Positions 25,298-34,228 of a stretch of 64,000 nt of DNA are shown in pieces. The DNA is from Pseudolabrys sp. (lineage in GTDB: Bacteria; Pseudomonadota; Alphaproteobacteria; Rhizobiales; Xanthobacteraceae). The first letter of the stretch is position 1, and every line of letters begins with the position of its first letter. The stretch is from positions 28,213 through 92,212 of the forward strand of contig JAHBZF010000003.1 of the NCBI GenBank assembly GCA_019635575.1. Reading direction: 5' to 3'. The notes beneath the pieces were generated by a model. The model was not told the origin of the DNA. It worked only from the letters and a program-made list of their open reading frames with translations, and did no database searches. Position numbers and translations under genes: made by a program.

Positions 25298-25720
25298 ATG
25301 GCAAAGATGCGTCATATCGCCATCTCGGTGAAAGACCCCGAAGCGGCCGCCCGCTTCTTCGAGCAGGCGTTCGGCATGACCCGCGCCGGCAAAGCGATGC
25401 GCGGCGTCTACATGACCGATGGTGTCATCAATATCGCGCTGCTGAATTTTGGCGACGAGCCGGTGCCGGGCTTCGAGACCCAGAAGGGCTATGAGGGTCT
25501 GATCCATTTCGGCATGTGGGTCGATGACGTCGAGGAAGCGGACCGCAAGGTGAAGGAAGCCGGCGGCTCCTACATGGCCGGCCGTCATGAGAAGGATCCG
25601 AACGTTTTCTACGAGGTGAAATACAAGACGCCGGAAGGCATCGTCTTCGACATCACCCAGAACGGCTGGAAGGGCGCGGTGAAGGATGTCGTTCCGGCGA
25701 AATCCGAGCGCGCGGCCTGA
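25298..25720 (+). CDS. Small VOC-family (glyoxalase-like) protein
   Basis: A 140-residue single-domain VOC protein: MRHIAISVKDPEAAARFFEQAFGM carries the first metal-type His, LIHFGMWVDDVEEADRKV the second His, and the C-terminal half ends in TPEGIVFDITQNGW. Such proteins are lyases, isomerases or dioxygenase-like enzymes, or binding proteins. ATG 25298 with GGAGA upstream is preferred; an in-frame ATG at 25205 lies within the regulatory motif. It is the first gene of the rightward unit with the dehydrogenase and GntR regulator. The reaction is unknown. Confidence 0.8.
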   Translation: MAKMRHIAISVKDPEAAARFFEQAFGMTRAGKAMRGVYMTDGVINIALLNFGDEPVPGFETQKGYEGLIHFGMWVDDVEEADRKVKEAGGSYMAGRHEKDPNVFYEVKYKTPEGIVFDITQNGWKGAVKDVVPAKSERAA

Positions 25721-25742
25721 TCTGACGCACAGCAGCCTGAAT

Positions 25743-26678
25743 ATGCGGCCCGGAAAGGTTCTCGTTCTCATTCCGCTATCGGCGGAGTGCGTCACGGCGT
25801 TGCAGGACACCTACGACACACTGGTCTCGCCGAAAGGCTGGCCGGAGGCCGACGTGGCCCGCGACGGCGCGACGATCCGCGCGGTGGTGACCAACGGTTC
25901 GCGCGGCTTGTCGGCGGTGGAAATGGCGGCCCTGCCGGCGCTGGAACTGATCGCCTGCTATGGCGCCGGTCATGAGAATGTCGACCTTGCCGCCGCACGG
26001 CAACGCGGCATCGCCGTCACCAGCGCGCCGGGCGCCAACAGCGACACCGTCGCGGACCATGCGCTCGGTCTGATGCTGGCGGTGGCGCGCGACATTCCCG
26101 CGCGCGACCGCGCGGTGCGGGCAGGTGGCTGGGATGCGATCCGGGGCGCGCGGCCGACGCTCACCGGCGCGACACTGGGCTTGCTTGGCCTCGGGCAGAT
26201 CGGTGCGCGAATCGCCAGGCGGGCGGCAGCCTTCGACATGCGCGTCGTCTATCACACGCCCAAGGCGAAGCCTGATGTTCCCTGGGCCTATGCGGCGACG
26301 CCGGCGGCGCTGGCGGAACAGAGTGACTTTCTGGTGCTGGCCTGTCCGGGCGGCCCGGCGACACGGCATGTGGTCGATGCCGGGGTTCTGGCGGCGCTGG
26401 GGCGCGGTGGATTCCTGATCAATGTGGCACGCGGCAGCGTCGTCGACAGCGCGGCGCTGCTTGCGGCGCTCTCGGCGCGAACCATCGCCGGGGCCGGACT
26501 GGACGTGTGGGATGGAGAGCCGGATTTCCCGCCAGCGTTGCTGCAATCGCCGCTGGTGGTGCTCACCCCGCATATGTCCGGCCGGTCGCCGGAGGCATTC
26601 CGCTATCAGAACAAGCTTCTGTTGAGTAATCTCGCGGCGGTCTTTACCCAAAAGCCGTTGCAGGCTCTCGTCGGCTGA
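25743..26678 (+). CDS. D-isomer-specific 2-hydroxyacid dehydrogenase (glyoxylate/hydroxypyruvate reductase type)
   Basis: A 311-residue NAD(P)-dependent dehydrogenase. The dinucleotide site is LGLLGLGQIGARIARRAAAF, and the catalytic triad is complete: Arg in INVARGSVVD, Glu in DVWDGEPDFP and His in LTPHMSGRS. It interconverts a 2-oxo acid and a D-2-hydroxy acid. ATG 25743 starts the conserved core (MRPGKVLVLIPLS) 22 bp after the VOC gene; no strong ribosome site is visible. In this cluster it may handle a 2-oxo acid from ring cleavage, but a general role is equally possible. Confidence 0.88.
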   Translation: MRPGKVLVLIPLSAECVTALQDTYDTLVSPKGWPEADVARDGATIRAVVTNGSRGLSAVEMAALPALELIACYGAGHENVDLAAARQRGIAVTSAPGANSDTVADHALGLMLAVARDIPARDRAVRAGGWDAIRGARPTLTGATLGLLGLGQIGARIARRAAAFDMRVVYHTPKAKPDVPWAYAATPAALAEQSDFLVLACPGGPATRHVVDAGVLAALGRGGFLINVARGSVVDSAALLAALSARTIAGAGLDVWDGEPDFPPALLQSPLVVLTPHMSGRSPEAFRYQNKLLLSNLAAVFTQKPLQALVG

Positions 26679-26740
26679 CGGCCTCCGTGTCTGGCCTGGT
26701 CACGGGAGTGCTTCGGCAGATCGCGGTCCGCGGAGACGAG

Positions 26741-27385
26741 ATGACGACAACCACCAGCGTCAATCGCATCTACAAGTCGATTGCCGAACAGATCATCACC
26801 GGCAATCTGCAGCCCGGCGAAAAGCTGGAAGAGAAGGTGCTGGCCAGCCGCTTCGGCGTGTCGCGGACGCCGATCCGCGAGGCATTGCGGGAACTCAGCG
26901 CGCGCGGGCTGATCAATCTCATTCCCCGCCGTGGCGGCATGGTCGCCGAGATCGGGCTCGAGCGGCTGTCCGATATGCTTGACGCCGAATGCGAACTGGA
27001 GGGGCTGTGCGCGCGGCTTGCCGCCATGCGCATGACCGCGCTGGAGAAGGGCCAGTTGCGCGATCTACACGATCGCTCGCGCCCGGTGGCGGAGCAACAG
27101 GACGGCGCCGCCTATCTGCTCATGAACCAGGAATTTCATGATCTGATCTGCGCCGGCGCGCACAATGAGACGCTCGCGGATACGACGCGCGCGCTGCGCG
27201 AGCGGCTCAGCCCGTTCCGTCAGTCGCAGGCCGAGGAACAGGGGCGTCGCTTGCTGCGCTCGGTCGAGGAGCACGACGCCATTGTCGAGGCGATCGCGCG
27301 CGGCGACGGCAATGCGGCCTATGAAGCCATGCGCGCGCACAATGCGCGGCTCGGGACGGGCGTGCTGAAATTATTGCGTCGCTGA
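26741..27385 (+). CDS. GntR family transcriptional regulator (FadR subfamily, FCD domain)
   Basis: A 214-residue regulator. The N-terminal winged HTH reads SIAEQIITGNLQPGEKLEEKVLASRFGVSRTPIREALREL, the textbook GntR pattern. The C-terminal FCD domain contains Asp/His metal-type residues (MNQEFHDLICAGAHN and EEHDAIVEAI). ATG 26741 follows CGGAGACGAG; an in-frame GTG at 26687 is less likely. It shares its last base with the start of the MBL gene. It is the only regulator in the 22-31 kb block and the best candidate for the motif at 25039-25068 and 25201-25214. Confidence 0.92.
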   Translation: MTTTTSVNRIYKSIAEQIITGNLQPGEKLEEKVLASRFGVSRTPIREALRELSARGLINLIPRRGGMVAEIGLERLSDMLDAECELEGLCARLAAMRMTALEKGQLRDLHDRSRPVAEQQDGAAYLLMNQEFHDLICAGAHNETLADTTRALRERLSPFRQSQAEEQGRRLLRSVEEHDAIVEAIARGDGNAAYEAMRAHNARLGTGVLKLLRR

Positions 27386-28287
27386 TGCAACACGATCATT
27401 CCGGCTGCTGGACCTTCGGCGATACGTCGCTGACCCGCATTGTCGAATCCGAAGAACCGCTGCTGTCGCCGTTCGAGATCTATCCCGACTGCACGCAGGC
27501 GCATCTCGACGCGAACCGGAATCTCCTGACGCCGCATTTCTTCGATGCGCAGCGTCAACTTCTGACGATCACCATTCAGAGCTTCCTGATCCGCAGCGGC
27601 GGCAAGACCATCCTTGTGGATTCCTGCAGCGGCAATCACAAGCCCCGGCAGCGGCCTTTCTTCCATCAGCGCGACTGGCCGTGGCTCGAACGGCTCGCGG
27701 CGGCGGGCGTGCGGCCGGAGGACATCGATGTGGTGATGTGCTCGCATCTGCACGTCGATCACGTCGGCTGGAACACGAGGCGGGACGACGGGCGCTGGGT
27801 ACCGACATTCCCCAACGCGCGCTATCTGATCTCGCAGCGGGAGTGGGACTATTGGCGGTCGGCGCCGGGTATCGCTGCGCTCGCGCGTACCGGCGATTTC
27901 ATCACCGACAGCGTTTTGCCCATCATTCAGTCGGGGCATGCCGAACTGATCGAGGACCGGCGCGGCTTCTCCGATGTGATCGCCATCGAGCCGGCGCATG
28001 GTCACACGCCAGGGCACTTCGTGGTCCGTCTGTCGGGCGGCGGACGCGAGGCGGTGTTGAGCGGCGACGTGATGCACTCGCGCCTGCAGCTTCGCTATCC
28101 GGACTGGAGCACGCGGTTCTGTATCGATCCGGATGCGGCGCGGGTGACGCGCAAACAATTCCTGGCGGATCATTGCGACCGCGATGTGCTGGTGTTTCCC
28201 GCGCATTTTCCGACGCCGACGGCGGGTTTCGTCCGGCGTGACGGCGATCACTACGCTTTCGAATTCGTCGCGTCCGACGCGACCTGA
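27385..28287 (+). CDS. Metallo-beta-lactamase-fold hydrolase (AHL-lactonase-like)
   Basis: A 300-residue MBL-fold enzyme. The metal motif H121-L-H123-V-D125-H126 (HLHVDHVGW) is intact, with further ligands expected in HGHTPGHFVV, LSGDVMHS and VFPAHFPTP. The arrangement resembles the AttM/quorum-quenching lactonase branch, which opens lactones; a lactone intermediate of catabolism is as likely a target here. It is translationally coupled to the GntR gene (1-base overlap, TGATG). Substrate unknown. Confidence 0.85.
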   Translation: MQHDHSGCWTFGDTSLTRIVESEEPLLSPFEIYPDCTQAHLDANRNLLTPHFFDAQRQLLTITIQSFLIRSGGKTILVDSCSGNHKPRQRPFFHQRDWPWLERLAAAGVRPEDIDVVMCSHLHVDHVGWNTRRDDGRWVPTFPNARYLISQREWDYWRSAPGIAALARTGDFITDSVLPIIQSGHAELIEDRRGFSDVIAIEPAHGHTPGHFVVRLSGGGREAVLSGDVMHSRLQLRYPDWSTRFCIDPDAARVTRKQFLADHCDRDVLVFPAHFPTPTAGFVRRDGDHYAFEFVASDAT

Positions 28288-28409
28288 GGCCGGGGCGCTG
28301 ACCGACAAACCATCCTGCGCTCTGAGGCAAGACCCCGCGACGCCTGCTCTCCTACGGTGGACGCACGCGCCGTTCGGGCGCGCGCGACCCGTTGGAAAGT
28401 GCCGGTGCC

Positions 28410-29264
28410 ATGACGAAAACTGATCTTCCCGAATTGAAGCGCGTGACCATCAACGGCCCGACCGCCGATCTCGCCGGGCTTGTCATTGGCTATCGCGAAG
28501 CGGGGCCGGCGAACGGTATTCCCATCGTCTGCATGCACGGCATCGGCTCCAATTCGTCCGGCTATCGCGCGCAGCTCGCCGGCCTGTCGGACACCTTTCA
28601 TGTGTTCTCCTGGGATGCGCCCGGCTACGGCGTATCATCGCAACTGCCGTGGTCCGAGCCGCGGCCGGAAAGCTATGCTGACGCGCTTGCCGGTTTCATC
28701 GATGCGCTCAAGCTCGATCGCATCATCGTCATCGGCAGTTCGTTCGGCGGTGTGATCGCCGCCGCATTTGCCGCTCGTTATCCGCAGCGCGTGCGTGGCG
28801 CGGTGCTCTCGGCGCCGGCGGCCGGCCTGTCGCGGCAGCCGGCGGACAAGCGCCGCGCGGCGCTGGAAGGCCGCATCGGCGACATGGCGAAACTCGGCCC
28901 GGAAGGTGTCGCCAAGGCGCGCTCGGTCGCGCTGGTCGCGCCCGGCTCGCCGCCGGAAATCGTCGCAGCGGCCGAGCGGCTGGTCGCGTCGGTACACCCC
29001 GAAGGTTATGCGCAGGCAGCGCACACGCTCGACATGGCGGACACCATCGCCGTCGCGCCGAAAATTCCCGGTCCGACCATGGTGGTGGTCGGCGAGAAGG
29101 ACATCGTCACGCCGGCCGACACATGCGCGCGGCCGATCCATGCCCGATTGCACAACGGCCGGCTGGAAGTACTGCCGGGTATCGGCCATCTGGTGAAGCT
29201 GGAAGCGCCCGATACTTTCAATAAACTGGTGCGCGACTTCGCCAACAGCCTGCCGCGCGCCTGA
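28410..29264 (+). CDS. Alpha/beta hydrolase
   Basis: A 284-residue alpha/beta hydrolase with the oxyanion motif CMHGIGSNSSGY, nucleophile elbow IGSSFGGVI, Asp in VGEKDIVTP and His in GIGHLVKLEAP. It resembles MhpC-like or 3-oxoadipate enol-lactonase-like hydrolases; the exact activity is not readable. ATG 28410 has GGAAAG upstream. It lies 122 bp after the MBL gene and 28 bp before the amidohydrolase, so the last two are likely co-transcribed. Confidence 0.85.
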   Translation: MTKTDLPELKRVTINGPTADLAGLVIGYREAGPANGIPIVCMHGIGSNSSGYRAQLAGLSDTFHVFSWDAPGYGVSSQLPWSEPRPESYADALAGFIDALKLDRIIVIGSSFGGVIAAAFAARYPQRVRGAVLSAPAAGLSRQPADKRRAALEGRIGDMAKLGPEGVAKARSVALVAPGSPPEIVAAAERLVASVHPEGYAQAAHTLDMADTIAVAPKIPGPTMVVVGEKDIVTPADTCARPIHARLHNGRLEVLPGIGHLVKLEAPDTFNKLVRDFANSLPRA

Positions 29265-29292
29265 GCGGCGGGAGAGCCGCAAGGGAAGCCTC

Positions 29293-30801
29293 ATGTCGTC
29301 GCCGCGCCTGCTCTTGAAAGGCGGCCGGGTTCTCGACCTCGATCGCGATCCGCACCATCCGGCCGTCGCCGATGTGCTGATCGTCGACGGGCGAATCGCG
29401 GCGATTGGCGCGGTGCCGGACGAGGTTGGCGCGGCGCCGCCCGAGACCATTGATCTCGGCGGCAAGCTGGTCGTGCCGGGCTTCGTCAACGCGCATTATC
29501 ATTCGCACGATATTTTCCTGAAGGGCTGCTTCGATCCCTCGGTGCTGGAGTTCTGGGCGCTGAACGCGTTGCCGCGCGCCTATCCGCCGCGCAGCGACGA
29601 GGAAATCCGCCTCCGCACGCTGCTTGGCGCGGTGGAGTGCATTCGCGGCGGCATTACCACCGTGCAGGACATGCTGACGCTGTATCCGCTCACGGCGGAG
29701 CAGGTCGATGTGGTGAAGAGTGCCTATGATGCGGCCGGATTGCGCGCCATCCTTGGCCTGCAGGTCGGCGACATGTCGCCGCTCGATACCGTACCCTATT
29801 GGCGCGAGACGATTCCGCCCGAACTGCAGCCGACCTTGATGGGCGGCCCGCCGGTTGCCGGCCCCGACCCGGTCGCCGTCATGAACGAGGTGTTCGCGCG
29901 GCGCGATCCGGCCTCGCTGGTGCGTTGGGCGGTGTCGCCATCGAGCCCGGAGCGGTGCAGTCGGCCACTGCTGGAAAAACTCGCGGATGTCGCGCGCAGG
30001 TTCGATCTTCCGGTCTATGCGCATATCTACATTTCGCGGGCTGAGGCTTTGACGGCGCGGCGGATGTTCGGCGACTTCAACGGCTCGATGATCGACTATC
30101 TCGACGCGGTCGGGCTGCTCGGGCCGAAACTGACGCTGGCGCATGGCGTCTGGCTCGACCGGCGGGAGATCGACAGGATCGCCGCCGCTGGCGTGAGCGT
30201 CGTGCTCAACATGTTAAGCAATCTGAAGACCAAGAACGGCGTCGCGCCGATCCGGCCGATGCTGGCGGCCGGCATCAATCTCGCGCTCGGCTGCGACAAT
30301 TGCAGTTGCTCGGACGCGCAGAACATCTTTCAGGCGATGAAGCTCTATACCTTCCTCGCCGCCGTCAGCGATCCGACCGAAGGCCCGCCCGATGCGGCCG
30401 ATGCGCTGCGTGCCGCGACCATGGCCGGTGCGCGCACGGCGGGCTTGCAGGACCGGATCGGCGCGCTGCGCATCGGCATGCGCGCCGACATCACCGTGAT
30501 CGACACCGACGATCCGGTCTATCAGCCGTTCAACAGCGCCGCGCGGCAGATCGTTTACGGGGAGGGCGGCCGCGCCGTGACCACCGTCATCGTCGATGGC
30601 CGCGTGGTCATGCGCGACCGGGTGATCCAGACTGTCGACGAAGCGGCGCTGCGGACGGAACTGGCGCGCATCGTGCCGGGCTTTCGCGCTGACGCCGACA
30701 AGGTTTTCGCGCGGACCGCACGGCTGCGGCCCTATATCCTCGAGGCCGACAAGCGCATCTGGCGCGAGGATGTCGGCATCGATCGTTATCTCAGTCGCTA
30801 G
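29293..30801 (+). CDS. Amidohydrolase family protein (TrzN/SsnA/cytosine-deaminase-like)
   Basis: A 502-residue metal-dependent hydrolase. The composite N-terminal beta domain is followed by NAHYHSHD (His68, His70), a metal His in YAHIYIS, the His of LAHGVWLDRRE, and the catalytic Asp of LGCDNCSCSD. This is the mononuclear amidohydrolase pattern of deaminases and chlorohydrolases such as AtzA/TrzN. It is preceded by GGGAGAGCC and AAGGGAAG. It converges with livF with only 3 bp between the stops. The substrate, probably a C-N or C-X bonded compound, cannot be inferred. Confidence 0.85.
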   Translation: MSSPRLLLKGGRVLDLDRDPHHPAVADVLIVDGRIAAIGAVPDEVGAAPPETIDLGGKLVVPGFVNAHYHSHDIFLKGCFDPSVLEFWALNALPRAYPPRSDEEIRLRTLLGAVECIRGGITTVQDMLTLYPLTAEQVDVVKSAYDAAGLRAILGLQVGDMSPLDTVPYWRETIPPELQPTLMGGPPVAGPDPVAVMNEVFARRDPASLVRWAVSPSSPERCSRPLLEKLADVARRFDLPVYAHIYISRAEALTARRMFGDFNGSMIDYLDAVGLLGPKLTLAHGVWLDRREIDRIAAAGVSVVLNMLSNLKTKNGVAPIRPMLAAGINLALGCDNCSCSDAQNIFQAMKLYTFLAAVSDPTEGPPDAADALRAATMAGARTAGLQDRIGALRIGMRADITVIDTDDPVYQPFNSAARQIVYGEGGRAVTTVIVDGRVVMRDRVIQTVDEAALRTELARIVPGFRADADKVFARTARLRPYILEADKRIWREDVGIDRYLSR

Positions 30802-30804
30802 TTA

Positions 30805-31521
30805 TCAAACGCCGAGATAGCGATGGCGCAGCTCGGTGTCGCCGCGCAACTGCTCCGGCGTCGTCTCCAGCGCGACCTTGCCCTTGTCCATGAGATAGAT
30901 GCGGTCGGCGAGCGCGAGTGCGAAGCTGATGCGCTGCTCGACGATCAGCAGCGTCACGCCATCGTCGTGCAGGGTACGCAGTACGCCCTGCAATTCCTTC
31001 ACCAGCCGCGGCGACAGGCCCTCGGTCGGTTCGTCGAGCAGGATCAGGCCCGGATTGCTGACCAAGGCACGCGCGGTGACCAGCATCTGCTGCTCGCCAC
31101 CGGACAGGGTTTCGGAGCGCTGCGTGCGTCGCTCGCGCAGGCGGGGGAAGACATCATAGGCGCGCTCGACCGGCCAAGCGGGTCGTGTGCTGCCGGCGGG
31201 ACGCTCGCGCATGGCGATGGTGAGGGTTTCCTCCACCGTCAGCGAGCGGAAGATACGCCGGCCCTGCGGCACCAGCGCGAGGCCGCGCTGCATCACCTTG
31301 TCCGGTGCGAGCCCCGAGATCGTGTCCCCGGCATAACTGATGCGTCCGCGGGTCGCCGGCGTGAAGCCGACGATGGAGCGGATCAGGGTGGTCTTGCCGA
31401 CGCCGTTGCGGCCGAGCACGGCGACGGTTTCGCCGGCGTTCACCGTCAGCGACAGGCCCTGCAGGATATAGCTGTCGCCGTAGTAGGTGTGGATGTCGTC
31501 GATCTGCAACGCGGGCATCAT
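30805..31521 (-). CDS. livF: Branched-chain amino acid ABC transporter ATP-binding protein LivF
   Basis: A 238-residue ATPase with Walker A GRNGVGKTT, signature LSGGEQQ and Walker B LILLDEPTEGLSP. The EGLSPRL form and gene order identify LivF. It powers import with LivG, LivH and LivM. The start overlaps the livG stop (ATGA). In this family the imported solute is often a carboxylate or aromatic acid rather than an amino acid, which would suit the catabolic neighbours. Confidence 0.93.
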   Translation of the reverse strand: MMPALQIDDIHTYYGDSYILQGLSLTVNAGETVAVLGRNGVGKTTLIRSIVGFTPATRGRISYAGDTISGLAPDKVMQRGLALVPQGRRIFRSLTVEETLTIAMRERPAGSTRPAWPVERAYDVFPRLRERRTQRSETLSGGEQQMLVTARALVSNPGLILLDEPTEGLSPRLVKELQGVLRTLHDDGVTLLIVEQRISFALALADRIYLMDKGKVALETTPEQLRGDTELRHRYLGV

Positions 31522-32264
31522 GCGTCGGCCTCGCCGAAATAGATCGACTGGATTTCCGCGTTGTTGCGGATCGCCTCCGCGTCGCCGTCGGCGATCACCC
31601 GGCCCTGGCTCATGATGGTGAACCGTTCGCCGATCTCGAAGGCGACATCCATGTCATGTTCGATCACCAGCACCGTCACGTCGCGGCCGAGCGATTTCAC
31701 CAGTGCCACCACGTTCTCGGTTTCCGCCGTCGACAGACCGGCGGTCGGCTCGTCGAGCAGCAGCACGCGCGGCTGCCGCGCCAGCGCCATGGCGATTTCG
31801 AGCTTGCGCTGCTCGCCATAGGACAGATCGCGCACGGTGGCGCGTCGCGTGTCGGTCAGCCGCCAGTCGGTCAGCACTTGTTTGACGCGCCGGGTGGTAT
31901 CGGCGATATCCGAGGCCGCACGCCAGATGGTGTAGCGGTCCGGCAGGGTGCCCTGCACGGCGAGATAGACGTTTTCCTCCACCGTCAATGCGGAGAACAG
32001 CGAGGTGATCTGGAACGTGCGGGCGATGCCGGCATGCGCCCGCTGATAAGGACCGAGCCGGGTCACATCGCGGCCGAACAGGGCAATGCGCCCCTGCTTC
32101 GGGCGAAGCTGGCCGCCGATCATGTTGAACAGGGTGGTCTTGCCGGCCCCGTTCGGGCCGAGCATCACGCGGCGCTCGCCTTCCGCCACGGTCAGATTGA
32201 CGTCGCTGACGGCCTTCACGCCACCGAAATTGATCGAGATGTTGTCGAGCGCCAGCGCGGTCAT
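31518..32264 (-). CDS. livG: Branched-chain amino acid ABC transporter ATP-binding protein LivG
   Basis: A 248-residue ATPase with Walker A GPNGAGKTT, signature LSYGEQRKLEIAMAL (LivG form) and Walker B LLLDEPTAGLS. The ARTFQITSLF segment after the Q-loop is typical for LivG. The start is ATG 32264, overlapping the livM stop (32261-32264); the longer open frame upstream is a shadow of livM. Confidence 0.94.
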   Translation of the reverse strand: MTALALDNISINFGGVKAVSDVNLTVAEGERRVMLGPNGAGKTTLFNMIGGQLRPKQGRIALFGRDVTRLGPYQRAHAGIARTFQITSLFSALTVEENVYLAVQGTLPDRYTIWRAASDIADTTRRVKQVLTDWRLTDTRRATVRDLSYGEQRKLEIAMALARQPRVLLLDEPTAGLSTAETENVVALVKSLGRDVTVLVIEHDMDVAFEIGERFTIMSQGRVIADGDAEAIRNNAEIQSIYFGEADA

Positions 32265-33232
32265 GATGCGCGCTCCCGGCGCCGCAGCGCCTTCTTGATC
32301 TCGCCGACGATGCCGTCCGGCGCCGCCAGCATAACGATGGCGTAGAGCGCGCCGAGGATGAAGGTCCAGCGCGCGGTGTAGGCGCTGATGAAGTTGCTCA
32401 GCAGGATGATGACGAAGGCGCCGATCACCGGGCCGGACAGGGTCGCGGCGCCGCCGAGGATCACCATCAGCATCACTTCGGCGGAAACGACGATGCTGGC
32501 GGCCTCGGGGCTGACGAAGCCCTTGTACTGCACGAACAGCACACCGGCGAAGCCGGCAAATGCACCAGAGATGACGAAGACGATGTATTTGTGCAGCCAC
32601 ACATGATAGCCGAGCGCGTTCATGCGTGTTTCGTTGCTCTGGATGCCGACGAGGGATCGCCCGAACGGCGACGCCAGGATCAGCCGCATCGTCACGAACA
32701 CGATCACGAAGCAGACCAGCGCGAACAGATAGAATGACGAAGTGCCGGTCAGGTCGATGCCGGAAAAGCCGAGCGTCGGCCGCGTTACGCCGCGCAGACC
32801 GTCGTCACCGCCGGTGATGCTGCGCCAGGTCAGCGCCACACCCCAGGCGATCTGCGCCAGGGCGAGCGTGATCATCAGGAAGTAGACGCCGGTGGCGCGT
32901 AACGCCAGCAAGCCGAACGCGGCGGCGAGGAGCGCACCGGCCGCTATTCCCGCGAGTGCGCCGGCGAAGAAGTTGCCGGTGACATGCACGGACATCAGCC
33001 CGGCGGCATAGGCGCCGATCGCGAAATAGGCGGCATGGCCGAGCGAGGGCAGGCCGGTATAGCCGACCAGCAGATTGAGGCTCAGCGCGAAGATCGAGAA
33101 GATCAGTCCTTCGATCAGCAGGCCGGCATAGTAGGACGGCAGCCATGCGCCGGCGGCGGCGATGGCGAGACCGGCGATGACGAGCGCCCAGCGAAGCGCG
33201 GGCGATGATGGAAGCAGGGAACGATTACTCAC
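32261..33232 (-). CDS. livM: Branched-chain amino acid ABC transporter permease LivM
   Basis: A 323-residue inner-membrane permease with about nine hydrophobic helices. The core GYTGLPSLGHAAYFAIGAYAAGL and the loop SPFGRSLVGIQSNETRMNALGYHVWLHKY are the LivM signatures. The start is GTG 33232, overlapping livH by 8 bp; the upstream open extension is Ser/Arg-rich shadow sequence. It pairs with LivH as the channel. Confidence 0.93.
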   Translation of the reverse strand: MSNRSLLPSSPALRWALVIAGLAIAAAGAWLPSYYAGLLIEGLIFSIFALSLNLLVGYTGLPSLGHAAYFAIGAYAAGLMSVHVTGNFFAGALAGIAAGALLAAAFGLLALRATGVYFLMITLALAQIAWGVALTWRSITGGDDGLRGVTRPTLGFSGIDLTGTSSFYLFALVCFVIVFVTMRLILASPFGRSLVGIQSNETRMNALGYHVWLHKYIVFVISGAFAGFAGVLFVQYKGFVSPEAASIVVSAEVMLMVILGGAATLSGPVIGAFVIILLSNFISAYTARWTFILGALYAIVMLAAPDGIVGEIKKALRRRERAS

Positions 33233-34079
33233 GGCCGAACAGTCCGGTGGGCCGGATGGCGAGCATGATCGCCATCGGCACGAAGATCGTGAACAGCGCG
33301 TATTGCGGCACCAGCGCTTTGCCGAAGGTATCGATGAAGCCGATGAACAGGCTGCCGACAAACGCGCCCTTGAGACTGCCGAGACCACCGATCACCACCA
33401 CGGCGAAGGCAAGCAGCACCACGTCGAAATCCGCGCCGGGATAGACGCCGAGCAGTCCGCCGCCGAGCACGCCCGCAACAGCGGCCATGGCCGCGCCGCT
33501 GGCGAACACGAGCGTGAACACGCGGCCGATATCGATGCCGATGCCGCGCACCATCTCCTGGTCGTCGACGCCGGCACGCACGATGGCGCCGATCCGCGTG
33601 CGTTCCAGCACGAGCCAGATCAGGACGACGGACAGCAGCCCGGCACCGGTCAGCGCCACGCGGTAGACCGGGAACACCATGGCGCCGACGCGGAACGCGC
33701 CGTCGAAGATCTCCGGCCGCGGCAGCGTGCGCGGCAGGCCGCCCCAGATCCAGATCGAAAGATCTGAGATCATCAACAGCAGGCCAAATGTCACCAGCAC
33801 CTGCGCCAGTTCATTGTTCTCGATCCGGCGCAACACGCCGCGATGGATCACCGCGCTGAACAGGCCAACGGCGATCGGCGCGGCGATCAGGCCAAGCCAG
33901 AAATTCTCGGTGGCGGCGATCACGCTCAGCGCGACATAACCGCCGAGCAGATAGAACGAGCCGTGCGCGAGATTGATGATGCGCATCAGCCCGAAGATGA
34001 TCGACAACCCCGCCGACAGCAGGAACAGCAGCATCGCCAGCGACAGCGAATTGAGAACCTGTATCGACCAGAAGCTCAT
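33225..34079 (-). CDS. livH: Branched-chain amino acid ABC transporter permease LivH
   Basis: A 284-residue polytopic permease. GLMRIINLAHGSFYLLGGYVA (N-terminal core) and the GLGSLKGAFVGSLFIGF segment near the end mark LivH. It leads the permease-ATPase part of the operon, 149 bp downstream of livK, with a strong hairpin in the gap. Ends GLFGRE, usual for the family. Confidence 0.93.
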   Translation of the reverse strand: MSFWSIQVLNSLSLAMLLFLLSAGLSIIFGLMRIINLAHGSFYLLGGYVALSVIAATENFWLGLIAAPIAVGLFSAVIHRGVLRRIENNELAQVLVTFGLLLMISDLSIWIWGGLPRTLPRPEIFDGAFRVGAMVFPVYRVALTGAGLLSVVLIWLVLERTRIGAIVRAGVDDQEMVRGIGIDIGRVFTLVFASGAAMAAVAGVLGGGLLGVYPGADFDVVLLAFAVVVIGGLGSLKGAFVGSLFIGFIDTFGKALVPQYALFTIFVPMAIMLAIRPTGLFGRE

Positions 34080-34163
34080 CGTCGGCCTTTGCGATCGGGG
34101 GTGCCGATCTTCTCATTGTTGCACGATCGGCTGGCGCCGTCGTGAGTTCGTTCTGTTTGCTCA

Positions 34164-34195
34164 GCGGGCCCCGTCCGCTTCCGGACGAGGCCCGC
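34164..34195 (-). terminator. Hairpin between livK and livH (attenuator or mRNA-end stabiliser)
   Basis: A 14-base-pair stem (34164-34177 with 34182-34195, one mismatch) and 4-base loop, 33 bases after the livK stop on the minus strand. No U-tract follows, so it is probably leaky. Such hairpins let the binding protein be made in excess over the membrane subunits. Confidence 0.6.
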
Positions 34196-34228
34196 ACAAG
34201 CCGCCGTCTCCGGCCTGATCGTCAGCTC

